15,559 nucleotides of DNA, taken from an uncultured Bacilli bacterium (lineage in GTDB: Bacteria; Bacillota_I; Bacilli_A; RF39; UBA660). Of this stretch, positions 5,970 to 13,386 are shown piece after piece (the stretch's first letter is position 1; each line of letters opens with the position of its first letter). The notes under the pieces were generated by a model. The model was not told the DNA's origin. It was given only the letters and a program-made list of their open reading frames with translations, and did not search any database. The translations under genes and the position numbers were made by a program. The stretch covers positions 1 to 15,559 of the forward strand of contig CAKPAK010000041.1 of assembly GCA_934132915.1 (NCBI GenBank). Reading direction: 5' to 3'.

Positions 5970-6506
5970 CTAGTCTATGCTAGAGATATCAGCTAAATCT
6001 ACTTCTACTTTTGTTGCTTGACCAAATAAATCAACATTTACGTTTAATTTTTGGGTTTTCATATCAACACTTTCGATAGTACCTTCCATATCTTTAAATG
6101 GGCCTTCTAGGATGCGTACTTTTTTACCTGGCTCTAATTCTTTAGAAGCGTCAATTCTACTTAATCCCATTTTACCTAGAATATCGTCAACTTCGTTTGG
6201 AAGTAATGGAATTGGTTTTGCTCCTTTTCCTGATGAACCAATAAACCCAGTTACACCTTGGGTATTTCTTACAATATACCATGCTTCATCTGACATTACC
6301 ATTTCTACTAAAACATAGCCTGGTAACATTTTTTTGACCTTTTCTTTTTTTACGCCATCTTTTACTTCAACAATTTTTTGTTCAGGAACAACAACGCGAT
6401 AGATATTTTTATGAAGTTCCATAGAATTAATCATCATTTCTAATTTTTCTTTTACTTTATATTCGTAGCCAGTTACAGTTGTTACAACATACCATTCTTT
6501 TTTCAT
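5970..6506 (-). CDS. nusG: Transcription termination/antitermination factor NusG
   Basis: This 178-residue protein binds the RNA polymerase clamp and modulates elongation, pausing and termination. The NGN domain (1-110) is clear (EWYVVTTVTGYEYKVKEKLE, KMLPGYVLVEMVMSDEAWYI, VRNTQGVTGFIGS). A C-terminal KOW domain follows (about 125-178, PGKKVRILEGPFKDMEGTIE). The ATG overlaps the secE stop by one base (TAATG), and AAGGAG lies inside the last secE codons, about 12 bases upstream, so translation is coupled. A short AGTAAA/TTTACT inverted repeat follows the stop but lacks a T run, so some readthrough into rplK is possible. Confidence 0.98.
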   Translation of the reverse strand: MKKEWYVVTTVTGYEYKVKEKLEMMINSMELHKNIYRVVVPEQKIVEVKDGVKKEKVKKMLPGYVLVEMVMSDEAWYIVRNTQGVTGFIGSSGKGAKPIPLLPNEVDDILGKMGLSRIDASKELEPGKKVRILEGPFKDMEGTIESVDMKTQKLNVNVDLFGQATKVEVDLADISSID

Positions 6507-6697
6507 TATGCATTCACACTCCTTAATAGGGATACTAAAAGGTCAATTACGTAAAAATATGCTCCTAATGCTACCATAAATCCAACGGTTGTTAGAGAGT
6601 ACTTCACTAAATCTTTGCCATTAGTCCAACGAATACGACTAATTTCTTTTTTTACTCCTTTGAAGTAGTTTTTGATTCCATTGATTATTTTTTTCAT
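6506..6697 (-). CDS. secE: Preprotein translocase subunit SecE
   Basis: This 63-residue protein is the single-span clamp subunit of the SecYEG protein export channel. The N-terminal amphipathic helix carries the signature KGVKKEISRIRWTNGKDLVKY (about 14-34), and one membrane span follows (about 36-58, TTVGFMVALGAYFYVIDLLV). Length is typical for Gram-positive SecE. GAAGGAG precedes the ATG. It starts the secE-nusG unit behind a strong promoter. rpmG, commonly just upstream in Firmicutes, is absent; a divergent regulator gene lies there instead. Confidence 0.96.
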   Translation of the reverse strand: MKKIINGIKNYFKGVKKEISRIRWTNGKDLVKYSLTTVGFMVALGAYFYVIDLLVSLLRSVNA

Positions 6698-6733
6698 TTT
6701 CTTTCTCCTTCATTTGTATTTGCCTAAAATAAA

Positions 6734-6747
6734 AACACCTTCGTGTT
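6734..6747 (-). promoter_or_regulatory. Small hairpin at the expected 5' end of the secE-nusG mRNA
   Basis: AACAC and GTGTT form a 5-bp stem with a GAAG loop, beginning at the predicted start site and followed by TTTATTTT. It may protect the mRNA 5' end, or act as a weak early terminator; the short stem favours the former. Confidence 0.4.
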
Positions 6748-6753
6748 GGTATA

Positions 6754-6782
6754 AATATAGCACTTGTACTTGTTTTTGTCAA
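6754..6782 (-). promoter_or_regulatory. Sigma-A promoter of secE-nusG
   Basis: A perfect -35 TTGACA (6782-6777), a 17-bp spacer and TATATT (6759-6754) preceded by TGC, an extended -10. The predicted start is near 6747. Confidence 0.9.
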
Positions 6783-6871
6783 TTCATCTATCTTAAATTT
6801 AGTAGAAAAATACTTTGTTATTTTTTCTCTTTATATAAGGATAAGAGATAGATAAGTATTATTTTTCTTGT

Positions 6872-6892
6872 ATTGGTAATAATATTATCAAT
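6872..6892 (+). promoter_or_regulatory. 21-bp operator-like dyad upstream of the Xre regulator
   Basis: ATTGGTAATA and ATTATCAAT are inverted around a central A; ten position pairs match save one G:T. It sits about 50 bases before the likely -10 of the regulator gene and between the two divergent promoters. It is a natural candidate for autoregulation by the gene at 6973; no binding is shown. Confidence 0.4.
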
Positions 6893-6919
6893 CTTGTTAA
6901 TATTTTATTCGATTTATTT

Positions 6920-6945
6920 TTGATAAGAAAAAGTATGTTTATAAT
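6920..6945 (+). promoter_or_regulatory. Probable promoter of the Xre regulator
   Basis: A perfect -10 TATAAT (6940-6945) lies 27 bases before the start codon. The best -35-like hexamer, TTGATA (6920-6925), is only 14 bases away. With the usual 17-base spacing the hexamer is poor, so the promoter may be weak or activator-dependent. Confidence 0.45.
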
Positions 6946-6972
6946 GATTTTATTGATTTAGGAGTTGATAGT

Positions 6973-7308
6973 ATGGAGTTTGGTGAGAAAGTTAAGCTGC
7001 TTCGACGGAAGCATGATTTATCTCAAGATAGTCTAGCCACAATTTTAAAAATTAATCGTAATTGTTTATCTAGGATAGAAACAGGAAAGTCTGAGCCTTC
7101 TTTATCTGTCATTCGGGATATTGCAGAATATTTTAAAGTTGATGTTGCTAGTTTAATGGATGTGAATGTTGAAAAATTAGATACTAAGGATAAAATTAAA
7201 AGAATTATTGATGGTTGTCAGTATCTTATGGATAATGATTTAGACTTTCTTATTCGTGTAATTTCTGTAATGAGAGAGGAATATGTAAAACATGGTGAAA
7301 ATAAGTAG
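6973..7308 (+). CDS. Xre/Cro-type helix-turn-helix regulator
   Basis: This 111-residue protein has an N-terminal HTH_3 (Cro/C1) DNA-binding domain (about 6-62). It shows the usual five-helix pattern: KVKLLRRKHDLSQDSLATIL, then NRNCLSRIETGKSEPSLSVI and IAEYFKVDVASLM. The tail (65-111) is helical and charged, without a recognisable effector domain; it may serve in dimerisation. AGGAG lies eight bases before the ATG. The gene is monocistronic, divergent from secE, and ended by a terminator at 7349-7375. A 21-bp dyad upstream suggests autoregulation. Its target genes are unknown. Nothing phage-like surrounds it, so I read it as a resident regulator rather than a prophage remnant. Confidence 0.85.
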   Translation: MEFGEKVKLLRRKHDLSQDSLATILKINRNCLSRIETGKSEPSLSVIRDIAEYFKVDVASLMDVNVEKLDTKDKIKRIIDGCQYLMDNDLDFLIRVISVMREEYVKHGENK

Positions 7309-7348
7309 AAGTAAAATTTTGTTTTTATATTTATGATAATATTTGTGG

Positions 7349-7375
7349 ACAATACAAGATGTATTGTTTTTTTTT
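7349..7375 (+). terminator. Intrinsic terminator after the Xre regulator
   Basis: ACAATACA (7349-7356) and TGTATTGT (7360-7367) form a perfect 8-bp stem followed by an unbroken T run. It lies 40 bases after the regulator stop codon. Confidence 0.85.
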
Positions 7376-7392
7376 ATGTTTTTGATTATAAT
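7364..7392 (+). promoter_or_regulatory. Likely promoter of the methyltransferase-rluA pair
   Basis: TTGTTT (7364-7369), a 17-bp spacer and TATAAT (7387-7392). The -35 is shared with the 3' arm and T run of the preceding terminator. The start would fall near 7399, about 17 bases before the ATG. Confidence 0.5.
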
Positions 7393-7415
7393 CTTTTATA
7401 GAAAGAGGGAAATAT

Positions 7416-8276
7416 ATGGAAATTAGTAAGAATTGGCAGGAATATTCGTGTCTTGCTAGTGGAGATGGAGAGAAAATTGAAAAGTGGGGGAATGTGATTT
7501 TAAGAAGACCTGATCCACAAATTATTTGGAAGAAATCTAATGATAGCATCTGGAATAGATGGGATGGATGGTATCACAGAAGTAATAAAGGTGGAGGAAA
7601 TTGGGAATTTAAGAAAACTCTTCCTTCGGAGTGGAAAATTCATTACCGTGATTTGACTTTTAAGGTTAGTCCTACTAATTTTAAGCATACTGGTATTTTT
7701 CCTGAGCAAGCTGTAAATTGGGACTATGTTATGGATAAAATCAAAAAAGAAAATAGAGAAGAATTTAGAGTTTTGAATCTTTTTGCTTATACTGGTTGTG
7801 CGACAATGGCGGCATCATTTGCAGGAGCTAGTGAGGTAGTTCATGTTGATGCTTCAAAAGGAATGATTGAATGGGCTAAGGAGAATATGCATTTGTGTGG
7901 ACTTGACGATCATAAAATTCGTTTTATTGTAGATGATGTAATTAAATTTTTGGAAAGAGAAAAGAGAAGAGGCAGGACATATCATGGAATTATTATGGAT
8001 CCTCCTAGTTATGGAAGAGGTCCTAAGGGAGAAGTATGGAGATTAGAGGATAATTTACAGGAATTACTTGACAAAGTAAAAGATGTGTTAGATGATGATT
8101 TTTCTTTTCTACTGATTAATTCTTATACAACTGGGGTTTCTCCAATTTCTTTAGAAAATATTTTAAAGACTACTTTTCCAGATGCAAATATTGATACAGG
8201 AGAAATAGGATTACCAATTGTTGAAAATGATTTGGTACTTCCTTGTGGAATATATGGAAGAATTACGAAAGATTAA
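7416..8276 (+). CDS. Class I SAM-dependent methyltransferase (RlmI-like core)
   Basis: This 286-residue protein resembles the catalytic part of COG1092 RNA methyltransferases (RlmI/RlmK group). An N-terminal block (residues 10-55, with GDGEKIEKWGNVILRRPDP) is typical of the short Firmicutes members. The Rossmann-like domain shows motif I VLNLFAYTG (119-127), the acidic D145 after strand beta-2 (VVHVDASKGM), an Asp pair at 173-174, and motif IV DPPSYG (195-200). It lacks the PUA domain of E. coli RlmI. The likely substrate is rRNA, probably at cytosine, but neither substrate nor position can be fixed from sequence. AGAGGG precedes the ATG. The next gene, a pseudouridine synthase, overlaps its end by 23 bases, which supports an RNA-modification role. 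Confidence 0.85.
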   Translation: MEISKNWQEYSCLASGDGEKIEKWGNVILRRPDPQIIWKKSNDSIWNRWDGWYHRSNKGGGNWEFKKTLPSEWKIHYRDLTFKVSPTNFKHTGIFPEQAVNWDYVMDKIKKENREEFRVLNLFAYTGCATMAASFAGASEVVHVDASKGMIEWAKENMHLCGLDDHKIRFIVDDVIKFLEREKRRGRTYHGIIMDPPSYGRGPKGEVWRLEDNLQELLDKVKDVLDDDFSFLLINSYTTGVSPISLENILKTTFPDANIDTGEIGLPIVENDLVLPCGIYGRITKD

Positions 8277-8922
8277 GATTATTTTTGAAGATAATCACTT
8301 ACTTGTTATTGAGAAACCTATTAATGTTCCAGTATGTGCAGATAGTTCCATGGATAGAGATTTGCTTTCTATATTAAAAGATTATTTAAAAGAGAAATAT
8401 CATAAACCTGGAAATGTTTATTTAGGTTTAGTTCATCGTTTGGATAGACCTGTTTCTGGAGTTATGGTTTTTGCGAAAACAAGTAAGGCTGCTAGTAGGC
8501 TTGGAAAACAAGTAAGTGATCATACTTTAAAGAAAGAATATTTGGCTGTTGTAGAAGGAAAAGTTCCTCTAGAGGGAGAATTTGTTGATTATTTAAGAAA
8601 AGATGAGAAGAAAAATATTTCTTATGTTACAGATAAAAATCATGGAAAAGAAGCTAGGCTTTATTATAAAAGATTAGATTATAAAAATGGTTTTAGTTTA
8701 GTGGAAATTCATTTGGAAACTGGACGGAGTCATCAGATTCGTGTACAGTTTTCTTCAAGAGGGTTTCCTTTAGTTGGAGATGCAAAATACAATAAAAATC
8801 ATGACGGAAAGACGAATGTTGCTTTGTTTGCTAAAAAGTTATCTTTTTATCATCCTGTTACAAAGGAAAAAATGGAATTTGAAGGAGAAATGCCAAAAAG
8901 ATACCCATTTTCTTTATTTTAG
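8254..8922 (+). CDS. RluA-family pseudouridine synthase
   Basis: This 222-residue enzyme should convert specific uridines in rRNA or tRNA to pseudouridine. The family signature HRLDRPVSG (residues 61-69) contains the catalytic Asp64. Later conserved parts are KEYLAVVEG, LETGRSHQIRVQFS and PLVGDAKY. There is no N-terminal S4 domain, as in the short members of the family. I prefer ATG 8254, 23 bases inside the methyltransferase gene, because homology begins with IIFEDNHLLVIEKP. The ribosome binding site there is weak (GTGGA), which fits translational coupling; starts at ATG 8227 or TTG 8218 are less likely. The stop codon lies within the loop of the terminator that ends the unit. Confidence 0.92.
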   Translation: MEELRKIKIIFEDNHLLVIEKPINVPVCADSSMDRDLLSILKDYLKEKYHKPGNVYLGLVHRLDRPVSGVMVFAKTSKAASRLGKQVSDHTLKKEYLAVVEGKVPLEGEFVDYLRKDEKKNISYVTDKNHGKEARLYYKRLDYKNGFSLVEIHLETGRSHQIRVQFSSRGFPLVGDAKYNKNHDGKTNVALFAKKLSFYHPVTKEKMEFEGEMPKRYPFSLF

Positions 8923-8935
8923 GGGGTATCTTTTT
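8895..8935 (+). terminator. Intrinsic terminator overlapping the end of the rluA-family gene
   Basis: AAAAAGATACCC (8895-8906) pairs perfectly over 12 bases with GGGTATCTTTTT (8924-8935). The 5' arm encodes the Lys-Arg-Tyr-Pro near the C-terminus and the stop codon (8920-8922) lies in the loop. Confidence 0.88.
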
Positions 8936-8953
8936 CTTTAATAAAAATACTTA

Positions 8954-8969
8954 AAAAGACTTTTCTTTT
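8954..8969 (-). terminator. Weak hairpin possibly ending dnaE
   Basis: On the minus strand AAAAGA and TCTTTT form a 6-bp stem with an AAAG loop, followed by TAAGTATTTTTATT. It lies about 45 bases past the dnaE stop. A longer AAATAAGA/TCTTATTT pairing right at the stop lacks a T run. The convergent rluA terminator may also help. Confidence 0.35.
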
Positions 8970-9013
8970 GGTAAGAGATATTAAATAAGAGTAGTTTCTG
9001 TTTGAAATTATTC

Positions 9014-11986
9014 TTATTTGCTTTCTAATAAATTTAAGCTATTTACAATAATTTGATATTGGTCAAATCTTTTTTCAACACGGCCTAAAATACGAATGAT
9101 ATCTTTTTTCTTAATATGATTATATTGTTTATACGTTTTAGGAAACAGTGTTAGAGAGATTTGTCCATATTCATCAGAAGCAGTGATAAATGCCATAATA
9201 TCATTATTTTTAGTGGTTACTTCCTTGATGTTGTCAATGGATAATACCATAGAGATTGTTCTATCAAAGTATTTTTCTACAGATAATGTATCAATGTCTG
9301 TGGTACTTTTATAGATATTGGTAGGGTGATTACTTAGGTAGAAACCAAAGATATCGAATTGATTGGCGATTTGTTCTTCTTTGCTGTATTCCTCATACTC
9401 TTCTAAGTTAAGGGGAGGCAAGTCAATCATCCCAGCGTTTTTGGAAATTAAGACATAATTAAAGATTTCTTCTAGGTTGTTAATTAGCGTTTTCTCATTT
9501 GTTCCAAAAGAGTTAAAGCATCCGGCTTGGATTAAAGAAATGATGGCTTTTTTATTTAAACTTCCGGGTTTATTTTCGTTTAAGGTCGTCTTTTGTTTGG
9601 TAGTTGGTGAATAATTTCTTTCTAAAAAATTAATGAATGAAGTATAAGGGGATAATTTTCTTTCTTGGATGATCTGACTTGCAATTGTTGTGCCGACATT
9701 CTTGATAATGGATAGGGGACAGATAATTTTTTTGTTTTGAACTTGGTAGATACTTGTACTTTGATTGATATCAGGGGGTAAGATTTCAATTTTGTTTTGT
9801 CTAATTTCTGATAAATAAAGTTTTGTCTTGTAATCATTACCAATAACGTTATTTAATATTGCTGTTTCAAAATATTGAAAGAAGTAAGTTTTTAAGAAAG
9901 CCATTTTATAGGCTACAGTAGCATAACCTACGGAGTGAGATTTGTTAAATCCGTAGTTGGCAAATTTTAAAATTAAGTTATAGATTTGTTCGGCTTGATT
10001 TTTCGTATGTCCATTAGAAAGAGATTTTTCGATAAATTTTGGTTTTTCTTCGATTAAAATTTGTTCTTTCTTCTTAGAAATTGCTCTTCTTAAAATATCT
10101 GCTTCTCCTAGGGTATATCCAGCATAAGTTCTAGCGATTTCTAGAATTTGTTCTTGATAGATAATAATACCGTAAGTTGGTTTTAGGATATCTTCTAGCG
10201 AAGGGTCTGGATAAGTTACTGGTTCTAATCCTTCTTTTCTTCTGATATAATTATCAATAAATTCCATGGCACCTGGTCGGTAAAGAGCAATTGCTGCGAT
10301 TAAATCGTTAAAGTTAGATACTTTTAATTTTTCTAAAAAGCGTTTCATCCCAGGAGACTCAAATTGGAAGATTCCATCCGTTTTTACTTTGGAAAATACT
10401 TCTAGGGTCTTTTTGTCTTCTATTGGGATATTTTGAAAAGTAATATTTAGATTCTCTTGTTTTCTAATATTATTTAGAACTTCTTGTATTAGGGTTAAGT
10501 TAGAGATTCCTAAAAAGTCCATTTTTAAAAGGCCTAATGGTTCTAAATAATTCATGGAGTAGGCTGTTGTGTAGATTCCTCTATTATTTTTATAAAGAGG
10601 GATGGTCTCATCGATAGAAATACGGCTAATGACAATTCCTGAGGCATGAATACCGATATTTCGTGGTAATCCTTCTAAGTGAAGAGCAATATCAAATAAC
10701 TTTTGATAGGTTGGATTGTCATTTAATAAGCGTTTTAATTTGATATTATTTGTCATGGTTTCTTGTAATGTTTCTTTGGATGATAAGAGTTTAGTTAGCG
10801 TATCTACTTCCGTTAGATGAATGTCTAGTGTTCTGGCAACATCCCTTACCACTTGTTTAGCAGCTAGGGTATCAAAGGTGATAATTCCTGCAACTTTTTT
10901 TTCACCATACTTATTAATACAATAGTTGATGACATCTTGTCTTTTTTCACTATCAAAATCAATATCAATATCGGGCATCGTCACGCGCTCCGGATTTAAG
11001 AACCGTTCAAATAATAAATCATATTTTATGGGGTCAATGTCAATAATTCCTAAGGTATAACTAACGAGGCTTCCTGCCGCAGATCCTCTTCCTGGACCAA
11101 CTAAGATATGATTTTGTTTGGCATATTTAACATAGTCCCAAACGATTAGGAAATAATTACAGAAGTTCATTTTGTTAATAATACTTAATTCTTTTTCTAA
11201 ACGGGTAAGATAAATTTCTGGAACATTGTTGTTTAGTCTTCGCTTTAGGCCTTTTTCACATAAGTATTTTAAATAATCATAAGCATTAATATTTTCATCA
11301 TAGATGGGTAGGAGATTACTGGTATATCCAATTTCTACATTGCATAAATCCACAATTTCTTTTGTTGTTTTTATATCTATTGTAGTAGTATGTTCTAATA
11401 ATTCTTGTTCATTCATTAAATGATGACATGTATTTTCATTTAAGATATATTCCCCAATTATTTTTTGTTCTTTTATCATTAATAAATAATCTAAGTATTT
11501 ATGGTCTTCTTTTTCTAAATAAGAAACATTATTAATGAATATTTTGTCTTCTTTTATTTTTTCTTGTTCTTCTTTAGCGGAGTAGCCAATATAGTGATGG
11601 GAATAGAGATTATATATTTCTTCATCAAAGAAGGGATAGGGAATTACTAAGATTAAATTTTCCTTGTAAGTATTTAAATCTTCTTTAGTAATCTCTCTTT
11701 CTGATACAATAGTTGATAATTTAATTAAGTTTTTATAACCTTGATTATTCATGGCATATAATAAAATGTTTTTTTCTTCTACTTCTAGTTCTAGGCCAAT
11801 TACTGGTTTGATGTTATTTTTTTTGCATTCTTGATAGAAGGAAGGAACACCAAACATATTGTTGTGATCAGTTATGGCAAGGGCTTGGTAGCCTAGTGAT
11901 TTTGCTCGTTTGATCAAAGTTGGAATGCGAATTAGACTGCTTAGCAAGGTATAACTTGTTTTTAATTGAAGGGGAGTATAAATCAT
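9014..11986 (-). CDS. dnaE: DNA polymerase III alpha subunit (DnaE type)
   Basis: This 990-residue C-family polymerase synthesises DNA at the replication fork. The N-terminal PHP domain (1-~270) has lost part of its metal site: the usual His before the serine of LQxHSGYSLL reads LQLKTSYTLL, while ITDHNNMFG is kept. The polymerase core shows GPGRGSAAGSLVSYTLGI (297-314), the catalytic PDIDIDF (338-344) and the third Asp in LLKMDFLGISNLT (about 490). Beta-binding/HhH and OB-fold parts follow (about 805-990, including SMVLSIDNIKEV). It is about 125 residues shorter than Bacillus subtilis DnaE and lacks the exonuclease insertion of PolC. I place the start at ATG 11986: AAGGAG sits 9 bases upstream, whereas the ATG at 11995 touches it. 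Confidence 0.96.
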   Translation of the reverse strand: MIYTPLQLKTSYTLLSSLIRIPTLIKRAKSLGYQALAITDHNNMFGVPSFYQECKKNNIKPVIGLELEVEEKNILLYAMNNQGYKNLIKLSTIVSEREITKEDLNTYKENLILVIPYPFFDEEIYNLYSHHYIGYSAKEEQEKIKEDKIFINNVSYLEKEDHKYLDYLLMIKEQKIIGEYILNENTCHHLMNEQELLEHTTTIDIKTTKEIVDLCNVEIGYTSNLLPIYDENINAYDYLKYLCEKGLKRRLNNNVPEIYLTRLEKELSIINKMNFCNYFLIVWDYVKYAKQNHILVGPGRGSAAGSLVSYTLGIIDIDPIKYDLLFERFLNPERVTMPDIDIDFDSEKRQDVINYCINKYGEKKVAGIITFDTLAAKQVVRDVARTLDIHLTEVDTLTKLLSSKETLQETMTNNIKLKRLLNDNPTYQKLFDIALHLEGLPRNIGIHASGIVISRISIDETIPLYKNNRGIYTTAYSMNYLEPLGLLKMDFLGISNLTLIQEVLNNIRKQENLNITFQNIPIEDKKTLEVFSKVKTDGIFQFESPGMKRFLEKLKVSNFNDLIAAIALYRPGAMEFIDNYIRRKEGLEPVTYPDPSLEDILKPTYGIIIYQEQILEIARTYAGYTLGEADILRRAISKKKEQILIEEKPKFIEKSLSNGHTKNQAEQIYNLILKFANYGFNKSHSVGYATVAYKMAFLKTYFFQYFETAILNNVIGNDYKTKLYLSEIRQNKIEILPPDINQSTSIYQVQNKKIICPLSIIKNVGTTIASQIIQERKLSPYTSFINFLERNYSPTTKQKTTLNENKPGSLNKKAIISLIQAGCFNSFGTNEKTLINNLEEIFNYVLISKNAGMIDLPPLNLEEYEEYSKEEQIANQFDIFGFYLSNHPTNIYKSTTDIDTLSVEKYFDRTISMVLSIDNIKEVTTKNNDIMAFITASDEYGQISLTLFPKTYKQYNHIKKKDIIRILGRVEKRFDQYQIIVNSLNLLESK

Positions 11987-11994
11987 TTGTGTCA

Positions 11995-12000
11995 TCTCCT
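11995..12000 (-). promoter_or_regulatory. Ribosome binding site that sets the dnaE start
   Basis: AAGGAGA reads into an immediately adjacent ATG (11995), too close for initiation; the in-frame ATG nine bases later (11986) has normal spacing. Confidence 0.65.
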
Positions 12001-12032
12001 TAAAATACTTAAATTATTGCTTCTTTTTATTT

Positions 12033-12041
12033 ATTATAACA
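12033..12041 (-). promoter_or_regulatory. Extended -10 promoter of dnaE
   Basis: TGT immediately precedes a perfect TATAAT (12038-12033). No good -35 stands 17 bases upstream (that position falls in the terminator stem at 12050-12056), so the extended -10 element would carry the promoter. The leader would be about 40 bases. Confidence 0.6.
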
Positions 12042-12043
12042 TG

Positions 12044-12091
12044 AAAAAAAGAATCATAACCTTATTTATTAAATAATAGTATAGTGATTCT
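12044..12091 (-). terminator. Terminator of the AAA/DUF4143 gene
   Basis: AGAATCA (minus strand, 12091-12085) pairs with TGATTCT (12056-12050), with a further TTATTT/AAATAA stem inside the loop, and is followed by TTTTTT. It ends about 40 bases after the ATPase stop and directly abuts the dnaE promoter. Confidence 0.7.
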
Positions 12092-12132
12092 CATTTTTTC
12101 TTTTCAACAGATTTGTGGAAAAATAGAAATAT

Positions 12133-13338
12133 TTATTCTTCTAATAACCAATCAATAATATTTTTATGAATTATTCCATTTTGAGAAAAATCAAATGTAT
12201 CTGTAGAAATAACATATTTTGGATAGTTATCTTTGATATTATCATATACACCAAATTCTCTATCTATAATTTCATCATATAAATGATAGGCTACTTGATA
12301 ATATTTTTTTTCTTCAAATCTAGTTGCGATAAAGTCTATTTCTCCCTTTTCTAGAGTACCTACTTTGACTTCATACCCTCTTGAAATCAATTCGTTATAA
12401 ACAATATTTTCTAAATAGGCACCCATTTGTTTTTTTCTTTCACTATTGACTACTTGACCTAAACCTAAATCAGTTAAATAATATTTATATTTACCACTTA
12501 ATATTCTTTTTCCTCTGACATCATATCTATCACATTTCTTTATTAATAAGGCTCTGCACATATATTCAAGATAATTATATATTGTTGCCTTAGATACTTC
12601 CATATTTTCTTTTAATAGATAATTAGAAAGACTTTCAGCAGAAAAGGTTTGAGATGGTGTTGTTATAATATACGTTAATATTCTATTAAATAAATCTATA
12701 TCTTTTATTTTAAATCTTTCTATTATGTCTTTTACGACAATAGAATTATAAACATCTGATAAATAAGTTTTAATTTGATTTTCATCTGGCATTACAAAAC
12801 GTTGTGGCATTCCTCCCCAAATAATAAAATTATTAAATTCCTTTTCTAAATTGTATTTATCTTGAATATCTATTTTTTTTAATTCACATACCTCTTTAAA
12901 GGTAAATGGATATATTTGAAAACTTACATATCTACCAGCAATATGGGTTGCTAGTTCTCCTGACAATAAATCGCTATTTGAACCAGTTATAAATATAGAT
13001 ACTTTTTCTTGGTATTTTGCTTTAAATGAATTAACTACTTTTTCCCATTTGTCCACATTTTGAATTTCATCAAAAAATAAATAATATTTTTGATTGTTTA
13101 CTAATTTTTCTTCTACATAATCATTAAATGCTTTTGCGGAAGCTATCTCTGCATAATCTATAAATTCAAAATTGATATATACAATCTGTTCTTCTTTTAT
13201 TCCTTTTTCCATTAATTCATCAATAATTTGCATTAAAATGACCGATTTCCCACATCTTCTAATTCCAGTTATTACTTTAATTAGATCTACGTCATAAAAT
13301 GGTCTGATATTCTTTAAATATTTTTCCCTTTTTATCAT
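12133..13338 (-). CDS. AAA-family ATPase with DUF4143 domain
   Basis: This 401-residue protein belongs to the widespread AAA_14 plus DUF4143 group of uncharacterised bacterial and archaeal ATPases. Visible features are Walker A GIRRCGKS (25-32), Walker B LFFDEIQ (87-93), the sensor TGSNS (118-122), an Arg in AGRYV (136) and the family motif WGGMPQRF (174-181). A winged-helix stretch follows (about 228-268). The C-terminal domain carries the restriction-fold-like pattern GEIDFIATR then KYYQVAY (332-350), in which a Gln stands where a catalytic Lys would be expected. The gene is monocistronic, with a perfect consensus promoter and its own terminator. Such genes are often multi-copy and mobile in gene content, so acquisition by transfer is plausible. 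Its biochemical function is unknown. Confidence 0.85.
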   Translation of the reverse strand: MIKREKYLKNIRPFYDVDLIKVITGIRRCGKSVILMQIIDELMEKGIKEEQIVYINFEFIDYAEIASAKAFNDYVEEKLVNNQKYYLFFDEIQNVDKWEKVVNSFKAKYQEKVSIFITGSNSDLLSGELATHIAGRYVSFQIYPFTFKEVCELKKIDIQDKYNLEKEFNNFIIWGGMPQRFVMPDENQIKTYLSDVYNSIVVKDIIERFKIKDIDLFNRILTYIITTPSQTFSAESLSNYLLKENMEVSKATIYNYLEYMCRALLIKKCDRYDVRGKRILSGKYKYYLTDLGLGQVVNSERKKQMGAYLENIVYNELISRGYEVKVGTLEKGEIDFIATRFEEKKYYQVAYHLYDEIIDREFGVYDNIKDNYPKYVISTDTFDFSQNGIIHKNIIDWLLEE

Positions 13339-13357
13339 AGTTTCATCTCCTAAATAA

Positions 13358-13386
13358 ATTATAGCTTAAACAGTTTGATTTGTCAA
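13358..13386 (-). promoter_or_regulatory. Perfect consensus sigma-A promoter of the AAA/DUF4143 gene
   Basis: TTGACA (13386-13381), a 17-bp spacer and TATAAT (13363-13358). The predicted start near 13351 touches the AGGAGA ribosome binding site (13350-13345), giving a leader of only about 13 bases before the ATG. Confidence 0.88.

Noticed and set aside
5957..5975. Terminator between nusG and rplK
   Set aside because: AGTAAA/TTTACT can pair, but there is no T run on the minus strand, so it does not look like an intrinsic terminator.
6973..7308. Prophage repressor or toxin-antitoxin antitoxin
   Set aside because: No phage genes, integrase, attachment repeats or toxin-like partner ORF are adjacent; the next gene has its own promoter and is an RNA methyltransferase.
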